Assembly (NCBI RefSeq): GCF_900109745.1
Contig: NZ_FOAV01000004.1
Location: 180,245-244,244, forward strand
Reading direction: 5' to 3'
DNA length: 64,000 nt
Source: Roseateles sp. YR242
GTDB lineage: Bacteria > Pseudomonadota > Gammaproteobacteria > Burkholderiales > Burkholderiaceae_C
This document shows, in pieces, positions 39,413 through 48,519 of the stretch. Within the stretch, counting starts at the first letter, position 1; the number at the start of each line of letters is the position of its first letter. Both the position numbers and the translations under genes were made by a program. The notes under the pieces were generated by a model. The model was not told where the DNA came from, ran no database searches, and saw only the letters and a list, made by a program, of their open reading frames with translations.

Positions 39413-39559
39413 GGCCCAGGATTATGGCGGCCGCTTGCAAGCAGGCATGGGACTTGTATGGTGTAAATAGGGAAGCTCTGCACAACACGCCCAGCAACGC
39501 CGAAATCTGCGCGTCGGACAGAGCCTCCCAAGCCCACTCCGCCCTCGCTGTACACAGAC

Positions 39560-40489
39560 ATGCCACCCTCCGCCGTCCGCATCTTGATCGTCCAGGCACT
39601 GTCGGTCCAGCCTTTGGCAGAGGTGCTGGAGGAGAGCGGTTATGAACTGCTGCGGGCCGGGGATGCCATGGCCGCCGTCGAAGGCCTGGCCGCGCAGCCA
39701 CGGCTGATTCTGATGGACATGGAGCTGCCCGACCTGCCGGGCGATGCCCCGGTGGAACTGCTGCGCCGCCTGGCCGCCAGCGGCATTCCGGTCATGACCC
39801 TGAGCCGCCGCCAGGATGCCCAGCGCAGTGCTTCCCTGCTGGCCGCCGGTGCCAGCGACTGCCTGTTCAAGCCTGTCCGGCTGAGCGAGCTGCTGGCCCA
39901 GGTGGAACGCCGAATCCATCCCGCCGCCACGTCGCCAGCGCTGGAACCTCAGCGGCCCGTGGCCAGCATGACGGTGCGCGAACGCGACGGGCACTGCAAC
40001 TGGCAGACCCCACAGGCCCGCGCGCTGATGCTCCAGTACTTCCCGGCCCCCTGGGCGGACCATGCCCGCCTGCCGCCAGAAGTGCTGGCCTGGCTGCACC
40101 GGGAAGCACTGCGCCGCCGTGCGGGCGCCGTCCCCGCAGGCCTGACGGTGGCCCCCCGCGCGGGCCAGTTGCGGCAGCGGCTGAGTTTCAACCTGATGCC
40201 GGCCGACCCGGTGGTGATCGGTGACGGGCACTGGCTGATGGTGCTGCATGAGGCGGACGAAGCCGCCCTGGTGGCCCGCCTGGCCAAATCGCTGGGCCTG
40301 CCGCTGGCCGATGCAGAACTGCTGTATTGGACCTTGGGGGAACCCACGCCGCGCCAGCAGGTGCATCAACTGGGACTGAGCGAAGCGGCCTACCAGGCAC
40401 AGATGCGGGGCTTGTGCGAGCGACTGGGGGTGAACGACCCGGCACAGGCCGTGGTCCGGGCCCGGGCTGTGCTGGCCCGGGACGCTTGA
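39560..40489 (+). CDS. Atypical response regulator with LuxR-like C-terminal helix-turn-helix
   Basis: A 309-residue protein. The receiver domain (residues 1-120) keeps the phosphoacceptor Asp53 (LILMDMELPDLPG), a threonine in VMTLSRR and the lysine in FKPVRLSEL, but the acidic pair that binds magnesium near residue 12 is replaced by VQA. A middle segment (about 135-235) has no obvious relatives. The C-terminus (about 250-309), LYWTLGEPTPRQQVHQLGLSEAAYQ and then CERLGVNDPAQAVVRARAVL, follows the LuxR helix-turn-helix layout. No sensor kinase is adjacent. It may work without canonical phosphorylation. Confidence 0.75.
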   Translation: MPPSAVRILIVQALSVQPLAEVLEESGYELLRAGDAMAAVEGLAAQPRLILMDMELPDLPGDAPVELLRRLAASGIPVMTLSRRQDAQRSASLLAAGASDCLFKPVRLSELLAQVERRIHPAATSPALEPQRPVASMTVRERDGHCNWQTPQARALMLQYFPAPWADHARLPPEVLAWLHREALRRRAGAVPAGLTVAPRAGQLRQRLSFNLMPADPVVIGDGHWLMVLHEADEAALVARLAKSLGLPLADAELLYWTLGEPTPRQQVHQLGLSEAAYQAQMRGLCERLGVNDPAQAVVRARAVLARDA

Positions 40490-40637
40490 GCCGGGGCATG
40501 CGGCCTCTCTCCGGCCTCTCTTCGTCCTCTCTTCGGCCCCTCAGGCATCTCCGTCCCCCACGGCCCCTACAGCCCCTACGGCGGCCCGTCCGGCCTGTTT
40601 CCGCGACAATCCAGGATTGGCCTTCCCCCGTGTCCCG

Positions 40638-41960
40638 ATGTTCAGCTCCCTCGTATCCCCGGCTCCCGACGACCGTGCCGCCCCCGATGAGCGCGAGCGC
40701 TTCCTGCGCCTGCTCAGCACCGCCGTGGCCGAGCGCCGCCTGCAGCGGCTGCTGCTGAGCAAGTACCAGGGCGAGGGCGACGTGGAGCGCCTGACGGTGC
40801 GGCTGATCGAGCTGCGCGGGGAAGCGGCGCTGAGCTTCCTCTGGCGTCACGCCACCAAGGACATCACCCGCAACCACACGCTGGAGGCGGGCGTGGCCGA
40901 GATCACCACGCTGCTGGGCCAGTCGTTCGGCCAGGCCAATCTCGATACCGAGGCCCAGGAGGTGCAGTTGCGCTTCAGCCGCAAGGGCAAACCGCTGCTG
41001 CATGTCACCCGGCGGCCAGACGCCGAGCGGCCTGTTGCCGAGGGTTCCGGCCCGCAAGACGATCGAACCGAAGCCCAGTCTCCCGAGCCTTCCGTGGCCG
41101 GCGGCCATGACCGTGAGAAGCCGCGCGCCCTGTCGCTGGGCAGCCCGTTCTGGCGAGAACTCGGCGTCACGCACGAGGTCAAGGGGCGGGTGGACCTGGT
41201 GCCTGCGATGGCGCGCAAGTGGAAGCAGATCAACAAGTTCATCGAAATATTCGGGGCGGCGGTCCGCCATGCCGGCCTCTCGGCACCTGGCACGCCGGTG
41301 CGCCTGGCTGACTTCGGTTCCGGCAAGGGTTACCTGACCTTCGCCATGCACGACTACCTGCAATCGGTCGGCCTGGCGCCGGACGTGCAGGGCGTGGAAC
41401 TGCGCCAGGACATGGTCACGCTGGGCAATGATGCGGTGAAGCGCCACACGTTGAAGGGGCTGCGTTTTGAACAGGGCGATGTGCGCCAGCGCGAGGACAT
41501 CCGTCTGGACGTGATGGTCGCCCTGCATGCCTGTGACATCGCCACCGATTACGCCATGCATGTGGGCCTGCGCAGCGGTGCGCGCATCATCATGTGCGCG
41601 CCCTGCTGCCACAAGGAAGTCAGGCCGCAGATCCGGACACCGGCCGCGCTGCGCCCGCTGCTGCAGCATGGCATCCACCTGGGCCAGGAAGCGGAGATGG
41701 TGACCGATTCGGTCCGTGCGCTGCTGCTGGAGCTGATGGGGTATGACACCCAGGTGATCGAATTCATCGCCCTGGAGCACACCAGCAAGAACAAGATGGT
41801 GCTGGCGGTGAAGCGCCCGCAAGGACTGACCGCTGCCCGCCGCGCCGAACTCCTGGCGCAACTGCACGAGATCAAGCAGTTCTACGGCCTGCGCCAGCAG
41901 ACGCTCGAGACCCTGTTGCGCGAGGACGGGCGGTTGGCAGACGAGTCGGCCGCAGGCTGA
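40638..41960 (+). CDS. SAM-dependent methyltransferase, Methyltransf_32-like
   Basis: A 440-residue protein. The N-terminal part (residues 20-120) is a helical domain with RLQRLLLSKYQGEGDVERL. The class I methyltransferase core starts at LADFGSGKGYLTFAMHDYL (motif I) and continues with VQGVELRQDMV and VALHACDIATDYAM. A conserved CAPCCHKEVRPQI segment with two cysteines and a histidine is typical of the PF13679-type family. Its substrate, possibly RNA, is not known. The ATG at 40638 is preferred to an in-frame TTG 21 bases upstream. The 148-base gap upstream holds CT-rich repeats of about 11 bases. Confidence 0.8.
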   Translation: MFSSLVSPAPDDRAAPDERERFLRLLSTAVAERRLQRLLLSKYQGEGDVERLTVRLIELRGEAALSFLWRHATKDITRNHTLEAGVAEITTLLGQSFGQANLDTEAQEVQLRFSRKGKPLLHVTRRPDAERPVAEGSGPQDDRTEAQSPEPSVAGGHDREKPRALSLGSPFWRELGVTHEVKGRVDLVPAMARKWKQINKFIEIFGAAVRHAGLSAPGTPVRLADFGSGKGYLTFAMHDYLQSVGLAPDVQGVELRQDMVTLGNDAVKRHTLKGLRFEQGDVRQREDIRLDVMVALHACDIATDYAMHVGLRSGARIIMCAPCCHKEVRPQIRTPAALRPLLQHGIHLGQEAEMVTDSVRALLLELMGYDTQVIEFIALEHTSKNKMVLAVKRPQGLTAARRAELLAQLHEIKQFYGLRQQTLETLLREDGRLADESAAG

Positions 41961-42211
41961 GGCTCTGCGGGCCCCTGGCGCAGCGCTTGCGCCACCCGTC
42001 ATGGCACGCCCGCATGGCCGCTGCCTCATTCTTGAGCAGAGGAAGGTTTTCCTCGCTGGATCAAGGACTTGAAGCGTCCGACCTCAGCTTCTCCCACGAC
42101 TTGTCCACAGCCGGCGGGGGTAACACGAGGCAGTGAAGCGATCACGGGGGCGAGATGTGCACAGGTGCGCGAGCGATGCGTGCCCCAAGGGCCGTGCAAG
42201 GGGAATGAAAC

Positions 42212-44818
42212 TTGCCAACCGTCGGCATCGCCTCGATGGATTGCGCAATGGCCGCCCTGATCTCCCCTGTTCCCGCCCCGGTCCCGTTCCTGGCCCGCCT
42301 GTTTGGCGGGGCCTTGCTGATCCTGGGCTTCGTGCTCCTGGCGGTCGGTGGGCGGCTGGCCTCCCTGGGCGGCAGTTGGTATTACGCGCTCGCCGGCCTG
42401 TCGCTGGCGGTCATCGGCGGGCTGATGTGGGGGCGGTTGCGCGAGGCCTACCTGGCCTACGCCCTGTTCTTCTTCCTGAGTGTGGTGTGGGCCGTGTGGG
42501 AGGCCGGGTTGGACTGGTGGCCACTGGCCGCGCGGCTGGACCTGACCTGGATCATCGGCGCCCTGATGCTGGCGCTGCTGCCCTGGCTGCACCCCTCGGT
42601 GGCGGTGACGGACCCGCGGCGACTGCGCTGGAGCAGCCGCCCGACCCAGGCCCTCACCCTGTCGCTGCTGTCCTTCGTGGTGGTGGCGGTGATTTCCTGG
42701 ACGCGTGACGTCCATGCCCTGGAGGGCGAAATGGCCGCCGGGGCCCCCGGGGCGGCCCCGGCGGCCAGCGCCGCCGCTGATGCGGTGCCTGCTGGTGAGT
42801 GGCATGCCTACGGGCGCACCGCATTTGGCCAGCGTTATTCGCCGCTGGACCAGATCACCCCGCAGAACGTCGCGAACCTGAGCCTCGCCTGGGAGTTCCA
42901 TACCGGTGACAAGCGCGGCCGGCCGGGTGACCCGGAGGAGACCACCTTCGAGGTCACGCCGCTCAAGATCGGCCAACGCGTTTTCCTGTGCACGCCCCAT
43001 CAGACCGTGCTGGCGCTCGATGCCACTACCGGCAAGGAACTGTGGCGCTACGACCCGCAGGTCCGAGGCGAACTGGCGTTGCAGCATCTGACCTGCCGCG
43101 GTCTCTCCTATCAACCGCCCGCCGGCAGCACCGCCGTGCCGGCCGCTGCGGCTGCCGCCAGTGGCTCTGACACGGCGCTGGCCGCACAGACGCCAGCGGC
43201 CAGCGCCACTGCCACTGCCACTGCCACTGCACCTGCACCTGCACCTGCACCTGCACCTGCACCTGCACCTGCACCTGCACCTGCACCGGCACCTGCCGAC
43301 TGCCCCGCCAAGCTCTTCATGCCCACGGCGGACGCGCGCCTGATTGCGCTCAATCCGGACACCGGGAAGGTCTGCCAGGGCTTCGGCAAGGGCGGCGCCA
43401 TTGATCTGTGGGCGGGCATGCCCAATGCCGATCCCGGTGCCTACTACGCCACCTCACCAGTCGTCGTCACCCGCCATCTGGTGATCGTGGGTGGCACGGT
43501 GCTGGACAACGCCTCCACCAAGGAACAGTCCGGTGTGATCCGCGCCTACGACATCGAGACCGGCGCGCTGGTGTGGAACTGGGACTCCGGCAACCCCGAC
43601 GCCACCACGCCACTGCCGGCTGGCCAGACCTATACCGCCAACTCACCCAACAGCTGGTCGGTGGCCAGCGTGGACGAACAGCTGGGCCTGGTCTACCTGC
43701 CCATGGGCAACCAGCCGCCGGACCAGTGGGGCGGCAACCGCTCCGCGGCCGTGGAGCGGCATTCCTCTTCGGTCGTGGCGCTGGACATCGCCAGCGGCAA
43801 GCTGCGCTGGGTCTTCCAGACCGTTCACCACGACCTCTGGGATTACGACGTGCCGTCCCAACCCGTGCTGGTCGATCTGCATGTCAATGGCCAGGCCGTA
43901 CCGGCCCTGGTGCAACCCACGAAGCAAGGCGAGCTCTTCGTGCTGGACCGGCGCAGTGGCCAGCCGGTGTTCCCGGTGCGCGAGGAGGCCGCGCCGCAGG
44001 GGGCCGCCACGGGGGACTTCACGGCCAAGACCCAACCGGTGTCTGCCATTTCGTTCGAACCGCCTCAACTGCGTGAACGCGACATGTGGGGCGCCACCAT
44101 GCTGGACCAGCTATGGTGCCGCATTGCCTTCCATTCCCTGCGCTACGAAGGGCGATTCACCCCGCCCAGCACGCAGGGCTCACTGATCAACCCCGGCAAC
44201 TTCGGCGTGTTCAACTGGGGCAGCATTGCGGTCGACCCGGTTCGCGGCATCGCCTTCACCACACCCGCCGTCCTGGCCTTTACCTCGCAGCTGGTGCCGC
44301 GCAAGGACGACACCAGCCTGCTGGTCCAGAACAAGGGCGAGCCCACGGGCAGCCTGCCGGCGCTCAATGAGAACTTCGGCGCGCCATTCGCGGCGAAGAT
44401 GAAGCCCTTCGTGTCTCCGCTGGGCATTCCCTGCCAGGCGCCGCCGTGGGGCACGGTGGCGGGCGTGGACCTGAACACCGGCCGCATTGCCTGGCGCCAC
44501 CGCAATGGCACGGTCCGGGATCTATCGCCGGTGCCGCTGCCCATCCGCATGGGGGTGCCCAGCCTGGGCGGGCCCTTGATGACGGCCAGTGGCGTGGCCT
44601 TCCTGTCGGGCAGCATGGACAACTATGTGCGTGCCTACGACGTGCGCAATGGCCGGCAACTGTGGGAAGACCGCCTGCCCGCTGGCGGGCAGGCCACGCC
44701 GATGACCTATCAAGATGCACAAGGCCGGCAGATGCTGCTGGTGGTCGCGGGTGGCCACGGATCCACCGGCACCAAGGCGGGAGATTCGGTCCGGGCGTAT
44801 GTGCTCAAGGCGCCCTGA
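42212..44818 (+). CDS. Membrane-bound PQQ-dependent dehydrogenase, glucose/quinate/shikimate family
   Basis: An 868-residue quinoprotein that oxidises sugars or quinate in the periplasm and reduces ubiquinone. The N-terminal 160 residues contain five membrane helices, as in Gcd; the rest is an eight-bladed propeller with repeated W-type motifs and PQQ-binding residues (for example FQTVHHDLWDYDVPSQPVLVD and GGPLMTASGVAFLSGSMDNYVRAYD). A repeat (AT)4(AP)11 is inserted in a surface loop before CPAKLFMPTADARLIALN. An AAGGGGA about eight bases before a TTG at 42212 supports that start; ATGs at 42236 and 42248 are alternatives. The true substrate is not evident. Confidence 0.9.
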   Translation: MPTVGIASMDCAMAALISPVPAPVPFLARLFGGALLILGFVLLAVGGRLASLGGSWYYALAGLSLAVIGGLMWGRLREAYLAYALFFFLSVVWAVWEAGLDWWPLAARLDLTWIIGALMLALLPWLHPSVAVTDPRRLRWSSRPTQALTLSLLSFVVVAVISWTRDVHALEGEMAAGAPGAAPAASAAADAVPAGEWHAYGRTAFGQRYSPLDQITPQNVANLSLAWEFHTGDKRGRPGDPEETTFEVTPLKIGQRVFLCTPHQTVLALDATTGKELWRYDPQVRGELALQHLTCRGLSYQPPAGSTAVPAAAAAASGSDTALAAQTPAASATATATATAPAPAPAPAPAPAPAPAPAPAPADCPAKLFMPTADARLIALNPDTGKVCQGFGKGGAIDLWAGMPNADPGAYYATSPVVVTRHLVIVGGTVLDNASTKEQSGVIRAYDIETGALVWNWDSGNPDATTPLPAGQTYTANSPNSWSVASVDEQLGLVYLPMGNQPPDQWGGNRSAAVERHSSSVVALDIASGKLRWVFQTVHHDLWDYDVPSQPVLVDLHVNGQAVPALVQPTKQGELFVLDRRSGQPVFPVREEAAPQGAATGDFTAKTQPVSAISFEPPQLRERDMWGATMLDQLWCRIAFHSLRYEGRFTPPSTQGSLINPGNFGVFNWGSIAVDPVRGIAFTTPAVLAFTSQLVPRKDDTSLLVQNKGEPTGSLPALNENFGAPFAAKMKPFVSPLGIPCQAPPWGTVAGVDLNTGRIAWRHRNGTVRDLSPVPLPIRMGVPSLGGPLMTASGVAFLSGSMDNYVRAYDVRNGRQLWEDRLPAGGQATPMTYQDAQGRQMLLVVAGGHGSTGTKAGDSVRAYVLKAP
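43205..43294 (+). repeat. Hexanucleotide tandem repeat inside the PQQ dehydrogenase gene
   Basis: Four perfect GCCACT units (43205-43228) are followed by nine perfect GCACCT units (43229-43282) and two imperfect ones. They encode Ala-Thr and then Ala-Pro dipeptides. Because the unit is six bases, slippage would change the loop length without shifting the frame. Confidence 0.95.
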
Positions 44819-44830
44819 GCGCCCGGAAGG

Positions 44831-47800
44831 TCAGCTCCCCGCAACTGAAGGGATTGACGTTGGTTCACGTCCGCCAAGTTTCACTGAATCCAGACGCTGG
44901 TGCAGCGTCTGAGATTGCGCTTGTGTGATGAGATGCAGCTCGTGCGCGCGGTTGACCTCGCGACGCACCACGTCGATCCTGCTGGCGTCGTCGCGGAGGG
45001 CCAGCCCGTCCAGAATGTTGGGCAGGTCGTCTTCCGGCAGCAGCAGGCGCAGCCATTGCTCCCCCGTGATCAGGCCCGATTGCGTGGCCTCCAGGGTGGC
45101 CGCCAAGACGGTCTTCAGCAACTCCTGTTCCAGGGCTACTGCAGCGACGAAGAGCGCCGTGCCTTGGCTGACGCCACGGCCGTCCAGCAGCTTCAGCAAG
45201 GTGTCGGCTTCAAATACGCGGGTGCGGGCCTGGGTGATGAGCGCATGGAGGTAGGTGCGTACAGCGTCCAGGCGTCCGTTCTCGATGGCCCTGACCATGC
45301 CGGTGGCATACGAGTCTTGGGGATGAATCGCCGAAAGCAGGTCCTCAAGGGCCTTGGCGTCGATGATGTCCGCCCGCTTGGCATCACAGTACAACTGGAC
45401 GTACTGTGCTGGGGCCTGCGGCGCCTCCGTCCACAGGTTCATGGCGGCGTATAGGGCGGGCGAGCTCTCGCTCGATCCGCCAAGACCACGCGCATCGAGC
45501 AAAACCTTGACGTGCGGCCGCTCAATGGCCCCTTTCTTTGCCAATTGCGTCAATAGTTCGAGCCACGGGGTCAGGCTGAAGCCGGCAAAGGGGTATTTCA
45601 GCGTGCCACGGGCGTAGGGAATATCGGAAGTGTTGGGCGCCATGAGCAGTCCTGCCACCGTGTCGGATTCCAGGCACCCCTTCTCTCTGGCCTTCAAGAC
45701 GGCATCCGTCCATGCCTGCAGGCAACGTTCACCCGCGCCGCCCAGCATCAGCCACAGTCCGTACTCGCGTCGGGGCTGGGTGGGGGGCTGGCAGCTCAGT
45801 AGTCGGGCCAGGCACTCCGTATCGATCCAGCCGTCCGTCGTGGCGTCCACGGCCCGCGCCAGAAAAGTCCCGAGCGCATCCGCATTGTTTCTGCGCACTG
45901 CTTGGTATGTCGGCCCCCGCATCTTGGGCGAACCTCCTTCGCCGGCCAACATGAGGGCCACCTGCGATGGCATCAACAACTTCTCACGTCCAAGCGCGAT
46001 CACAAGGTCGAAGAACCAACGGACGCAGGGTGCATGGTTACCGATCAGCGCACCCACACATCCCGCACCGACAAGGTTCTGTCCCAACGCTCGCTCCAGG
46101 ACCTCGCCGCGCATTCCATGGTGGCGTGCCGCCTGAGTGAGATGGCGGCCGACCACTTCCAGCGCCGCCTTTTGACCTCGCATCATCGCCCCCTGCAGTG
46201 GCATCATGAGAAGTCGATGAAGCGCTTCGCTGTCGAGTCGGTTCCGGCTTCTGCCCTGGATCATCAGGGACAGCATCAGATCCAGCATATCGGCATCACC
46301 GGCCAACAACGCCACTGGCGCTAATTGCTTACCCTCCCTGGTGGTGAAGGCATCGGACAAGGACCCCGTCGCGGTATCGCCAAGGGAGGCCTGCAATTGG
46401 TCATGCCAATACCGGCAGATCGTCAGGTTGCCGCATTTCACCGCGAAAGCCAGGATGCTGGGGCCGTCTGCCAAGCGCACCCATTCGGCCGCAGACCGTG
46501 GACCGCCGCGCTCGACCAGTGCCTGGAGGACCTTGATTTCTCCCGTGGCTGTCGCGCCCCGCAGCAGCCTTTTCAAAGCCTGCTCGTCAATCTTGTGCGA
46601 TCGAATCCAGGAAATCGCGCGTTCTGGACCCAGCCGTCGCAACAAGGTCTTGGCATGGCTGGCGAGTCCCAGCCAGCCTGGCTGGAAATCCATCAGGTGA
46701 GCGACGGGCCATGCCGACACCGCAGTGGCGGTGAGGCCGTTCAGCGGTGCGTGGCCGCTTTCCTGCCATTTCATGAAATGTCGCAGGCCCACGGTGTCGG
46801 TCGAGACATTCGAGATCGTCGAGTTACCCAGGTGCTCTTCCTCGATGTGGAAGATGCGGAAGTCGATATGGCGCAAACGCCAACGACTGTCCGGATCGTC
46901 GCCGCCTGTCATCAGATCGACCGACGGCTGATTCACCACCAGATTCAGCCGTTCCAACTCCCGCATCAAGTCCAGGGCCACCAGGGCGAGGTCTGAACGC
47001 CAACGCACCTCGCCGCTTGTCGGGTCTTCAGCGAGCAGGCTGTGCAGGGACACGCCGCTAAAGGTGGCGCCCAGCGCTGATGCCACCTTCAGGATTTCAG
47101 GCATCGCGGTATTCGGATCGATGGCGGCCGATGGCTTATTCAACTTCTGGCTCAGGGCATCAAGAAACCGGGCGTGGTAGTCCTCAGCCAAGTGGGCGGC
47201 GATGCTCACGGGGCGAAGCTTATCGAGCAGCAGCCCGACGCAGGCGCGCAACTGCGTTCCATTGACCAGGGTCGGCCCCTCACTCAGCGGGTCATGGAAA
47301 TCAGCGCCCGGCAACATCAGTTCCAGCTTCAGCCGATTGACGACGTGCACTTCCATGTTTTCCGGCCACTTCGCGGCACCGGACGCATTGTTTTGCCGAA
47401 CGAACCGCTGCAGAAACGCATCCACTTTTTGCTTCAACACCGCCAGGAACTGCCCATGCAGGCCGCCCTCGATCTGGTCCAACGCCGAGGCTGCCTCGAT
47501 GAAGGCCGGCCCCGTTGACCTGCAGAACTGCAACTGGTCTGCCAGGGTATCCAGGGTCGCCTTGCGCAGGCGCAATTCGATGTCAGCCTGTTCCAGGCGC
47601 AAACAGAAGGTGTCCAAGCTTCGTTTGCCTACGCCATACAACATGGCGAGATGCTCCCCGAAATAGGGAGTGCCTTCCCCGTCCAGCAGCCGGGCACGGA
47701 ATACCGCCAAGTTGTTGACGATCGTGGCTGCGGCCGTGCTGGTGAAATGCTGCCGCGCGAACTGCTCGCACTGTTGGAGCCGCGCCAGGAACTGGTCCCG

Positions 47801-47992
47801 CACTTGCTTGAACCTGTCGGATCGGTGGAAGTCCTCGAACGACTCAGGCTCGGCCGATAGATCCCCCATGAAAGATTGCCAGTCCGCTGGCGGATCTGCC
47901 GGGCCGGCGGCCGCGGGGAGTGGATTGAATGCGGTGGCGGTGTAGAGACCCTGCGCCTGCGCGACGAATGGGGGCATGCTGGGCTGGAACAT
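44831..47992 (-). CDS. Large repeat protein of unknown function, ankyrin-like helical repeats
   Basis: A 1053-residue protein with no signal peptide or membrane helix. From about residue 580 to 1018 it consists of roughly nine tandem units of about 49 residues. Each follows the pattern G-x-I-x(5)-L-x-x-LL, then a variable loop, then an alanine-rich helix and a second helix ending in an aromatic or Leu-rich stretch (for example ALEDLLSAIHPQDSYATGMV). Similar but weaker units begin near residue 466. The N-terminal 450 residues are a separate helical region. Such long ankyrin-like repeats occur in candidate type III effectors of plant- and animal-associated proteobacteria, but no secretion genes are nearby. 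GC content is lower than in neighbours (about 62 percent in a line I counted), which may indicate transfer. Confidence 0.75.
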   Translation of the reverse strand: MFQPSMPPFVAQAQGLYTATAFNPLPAAAGPADPPADWQSFMGDLSAEPESFEDFHRSDRFKQVRDQFLARLQQCEQFARQHFTSTAAATIVNNLAVFRARLLDGEGTPYFGEHLAMLYGVGKRSLDTFCLRLEQADIELRLRKATLDTLADQLQFCRSTGPAFIEAASALDQIEGGLHGQFLAVLKQKVDAFLQRFVRQNNASGAAKWPENMEVHVVNRLKLELMLPGADFHDPLSEGPTLVNGTQLRACVGLLLDKLRPVSIAAHLAEDYHARFLDALSQKLNKPSAAIDPNTAMPEILKVASALGATFSGVSLHSLLAEDPTSGEVRWRSDLALVALDLMRELERLNLVVNQPSVDLMTGGDDPDSRWRLRHIDFRIFHIEEEHLGNSTISNVSTDTVGLRHFMKWQESGHAPLNGLTATAVSAWPVAHLMDFQPGWLGLASHAKTLLRRLGPERAISWIRSHKIDEQALKRLLRGATATGEIKVLQALVERGGPRSAAEWVRLADGPSILAFAVKCGNLTICRYWHDQLQASLGDTATGSLSDAFTTREGKQLAPVALLAGDADMLDLMLSLMIQGRSRNRLDSEALHRLLMMPLQGAMMRGQKAALEVVGRHLTQAARHHGMRGEVLERALGQNLVGAGCVGALIGNHAPCVRWFFDLVIALGREKLLMPSQVALMLAGEGGSPKMRGPTYQAVRRNNADALGTFLARAVDATTDGWIDTECLARLLSCQPPTQPRREYGLWLMLGGAGERCLQAWTDAVLKAREKGCLESDTVAGLLMAPNTSDIPYARGTLKYPFAGFSLTPWLELLTQLAKKGAIERPHVKVLLDARGLGGSSESSPALYAAMNLWTEAPQAPAQYVQLYCDAKRADIIDAKALEDLLSAIHPQDSYATGMVRAIENGRLDAVRTYLHALITQARTRVFEADTLLKLLDGRGVSQGTALFVAAVALEQELLKTVLAATLEATQSGLITGEQWLRLLLPEDDLPNILDGLALRDDASRIDVVRREVNRAHELHLITQAQSQTLHQRLDSVKLGGREPTSIPSVAGS

Positions 47993-48130
47993 AAACGCCT
48001 GAGTCGCCGCTGAGGCGTGCCGCGTTGATCCCCCCTATTAACTCGAATTCAAGGTCTCGCCGACCTGTTGTTGCAGGTTCCTCCCGAAAGAGCAGCGATG
48101 CCGGTGGGGCATGTCGCCCGTCCCGGGCAG

Positions 48131-48162
48131 AAAAAAGCCCAGCTCGCCGGAGCGAGCTGGGC
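48131..48162 (-). terminator. Strong minus-strand terminator with no obvious gene upstream
   Basis: GCCCAGCTCG (48137-48146) and CGAGCTGGGC (48153-48162) make a perfect 10-bp stem with a 6-base loop. Six A residues at 48131-48136 are the U-tract when read on the minus strand. The nearest minus-strand coding sequence upstream stops 357 bases away at 48520 and has its own hairpin, so this terminator may end a small RNA or a long 3' leader. Confidence 0.88.
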
Positions 48163-48184
48163 AAGAGCGCTGGACGCCGCCTGG

Positions 48185-48206
48185 ACATCTGCAAGCGTGC
48201 AGATGT
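48185..48206. repeat. Perfect 9-bp hairpin
   Basis: ACATCTGCA (48185-48193) and TGCAGATGT (48198-48206) enclose the tetraloop AGCG. It lies just upstream (minus-strand sense) of the orphan terminator and could be an additional stem of the same RNA. Confidence 0.75.
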
Positions 48207-48472
48207 GGGGCTGCGGCGTGGCGAATGCTGCGCACGGGCGCCGGACCGGGCGACCCGTGCAGGGGCCGCGTCCAGGGCGCGTTTGAAGGGGTGATGCTCA
48301 GGCCGGTCCGGCGAATCGAGTGACTGCCGGCTGCCCTGCCGCGAGCGGCCATCTGCCCCCGGGACGCCCCGGTGGGGTGGGCGTGGTGGGGGAGCTGGCG
48401 GCGGTGCGGCGTGTCTTCATGCTTCGCATCTTCGCCGCGCCTGACGCGGCTGTCCGGGAGAGAACCGGGAGC

Positions 48473-48500
48473 AAATCCGGCCAAACAAGTGGCCGGATTT
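48473..48500 (-). terminator. Hairpin after the prolyl oligopeptidase gene
   Basis: AAATCCGGCC (48473-48482) and GGCCGGATTT (48491-48500) form a perfect 10-bp stem with an 8-base loop, 20 bases beyond the stop at 48520. The A/T ends give a short U-run on the minus strand, so it is a moderate terminator. Confidence 0.65.
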
Positions 48501-48519
48501 CCGGTCTATTTCCGCACGA

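Larger units (their letters stand above)
47993..48519. other. 527-base intergenic region with several hairpins
   Basis: No protein gene of normal size can be supported. On the minus strand it holds the presumed promoter of the repeat-protein gene (47993-48130), a strong terminator (48131-48162), a perfect 9-bp hairpin (48185-48206), and another perfect 10-bp inverted repeat (48473-48500). A 40-codon minus-strand frame, 48420 down to 48298, begins MKTRRTAASS and is arginine/proline rich; I do not consider it convincing. Confidence 0.6.

Noticed and set aside
47993-48080. A GGAACC hexamer upstream of the repeat-protein gene as an HrpL-type (hrp) box
   Set aside because: The expected CCACNNA at 15-16 bases downstream is absent, and no TTCGC-N15-TTCGC (PIP) pair is seen either. 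The effector idea gains no promoter support.
48298-48420. A 40-codon minus-strand frame (MKTRRTAASS...)
   Set aside because: It has no good ribosome binding site, its composition is that of random GC-rich DNA and it lies in a region better explained by RNA structure.
48163-48472. The structured region as RNase P RNA
   Set aside because: The size is about right, but the conserved bacterial RNase P segments, such as GAGGAAAGTCCGGGC and ACAGAAA, are missing.
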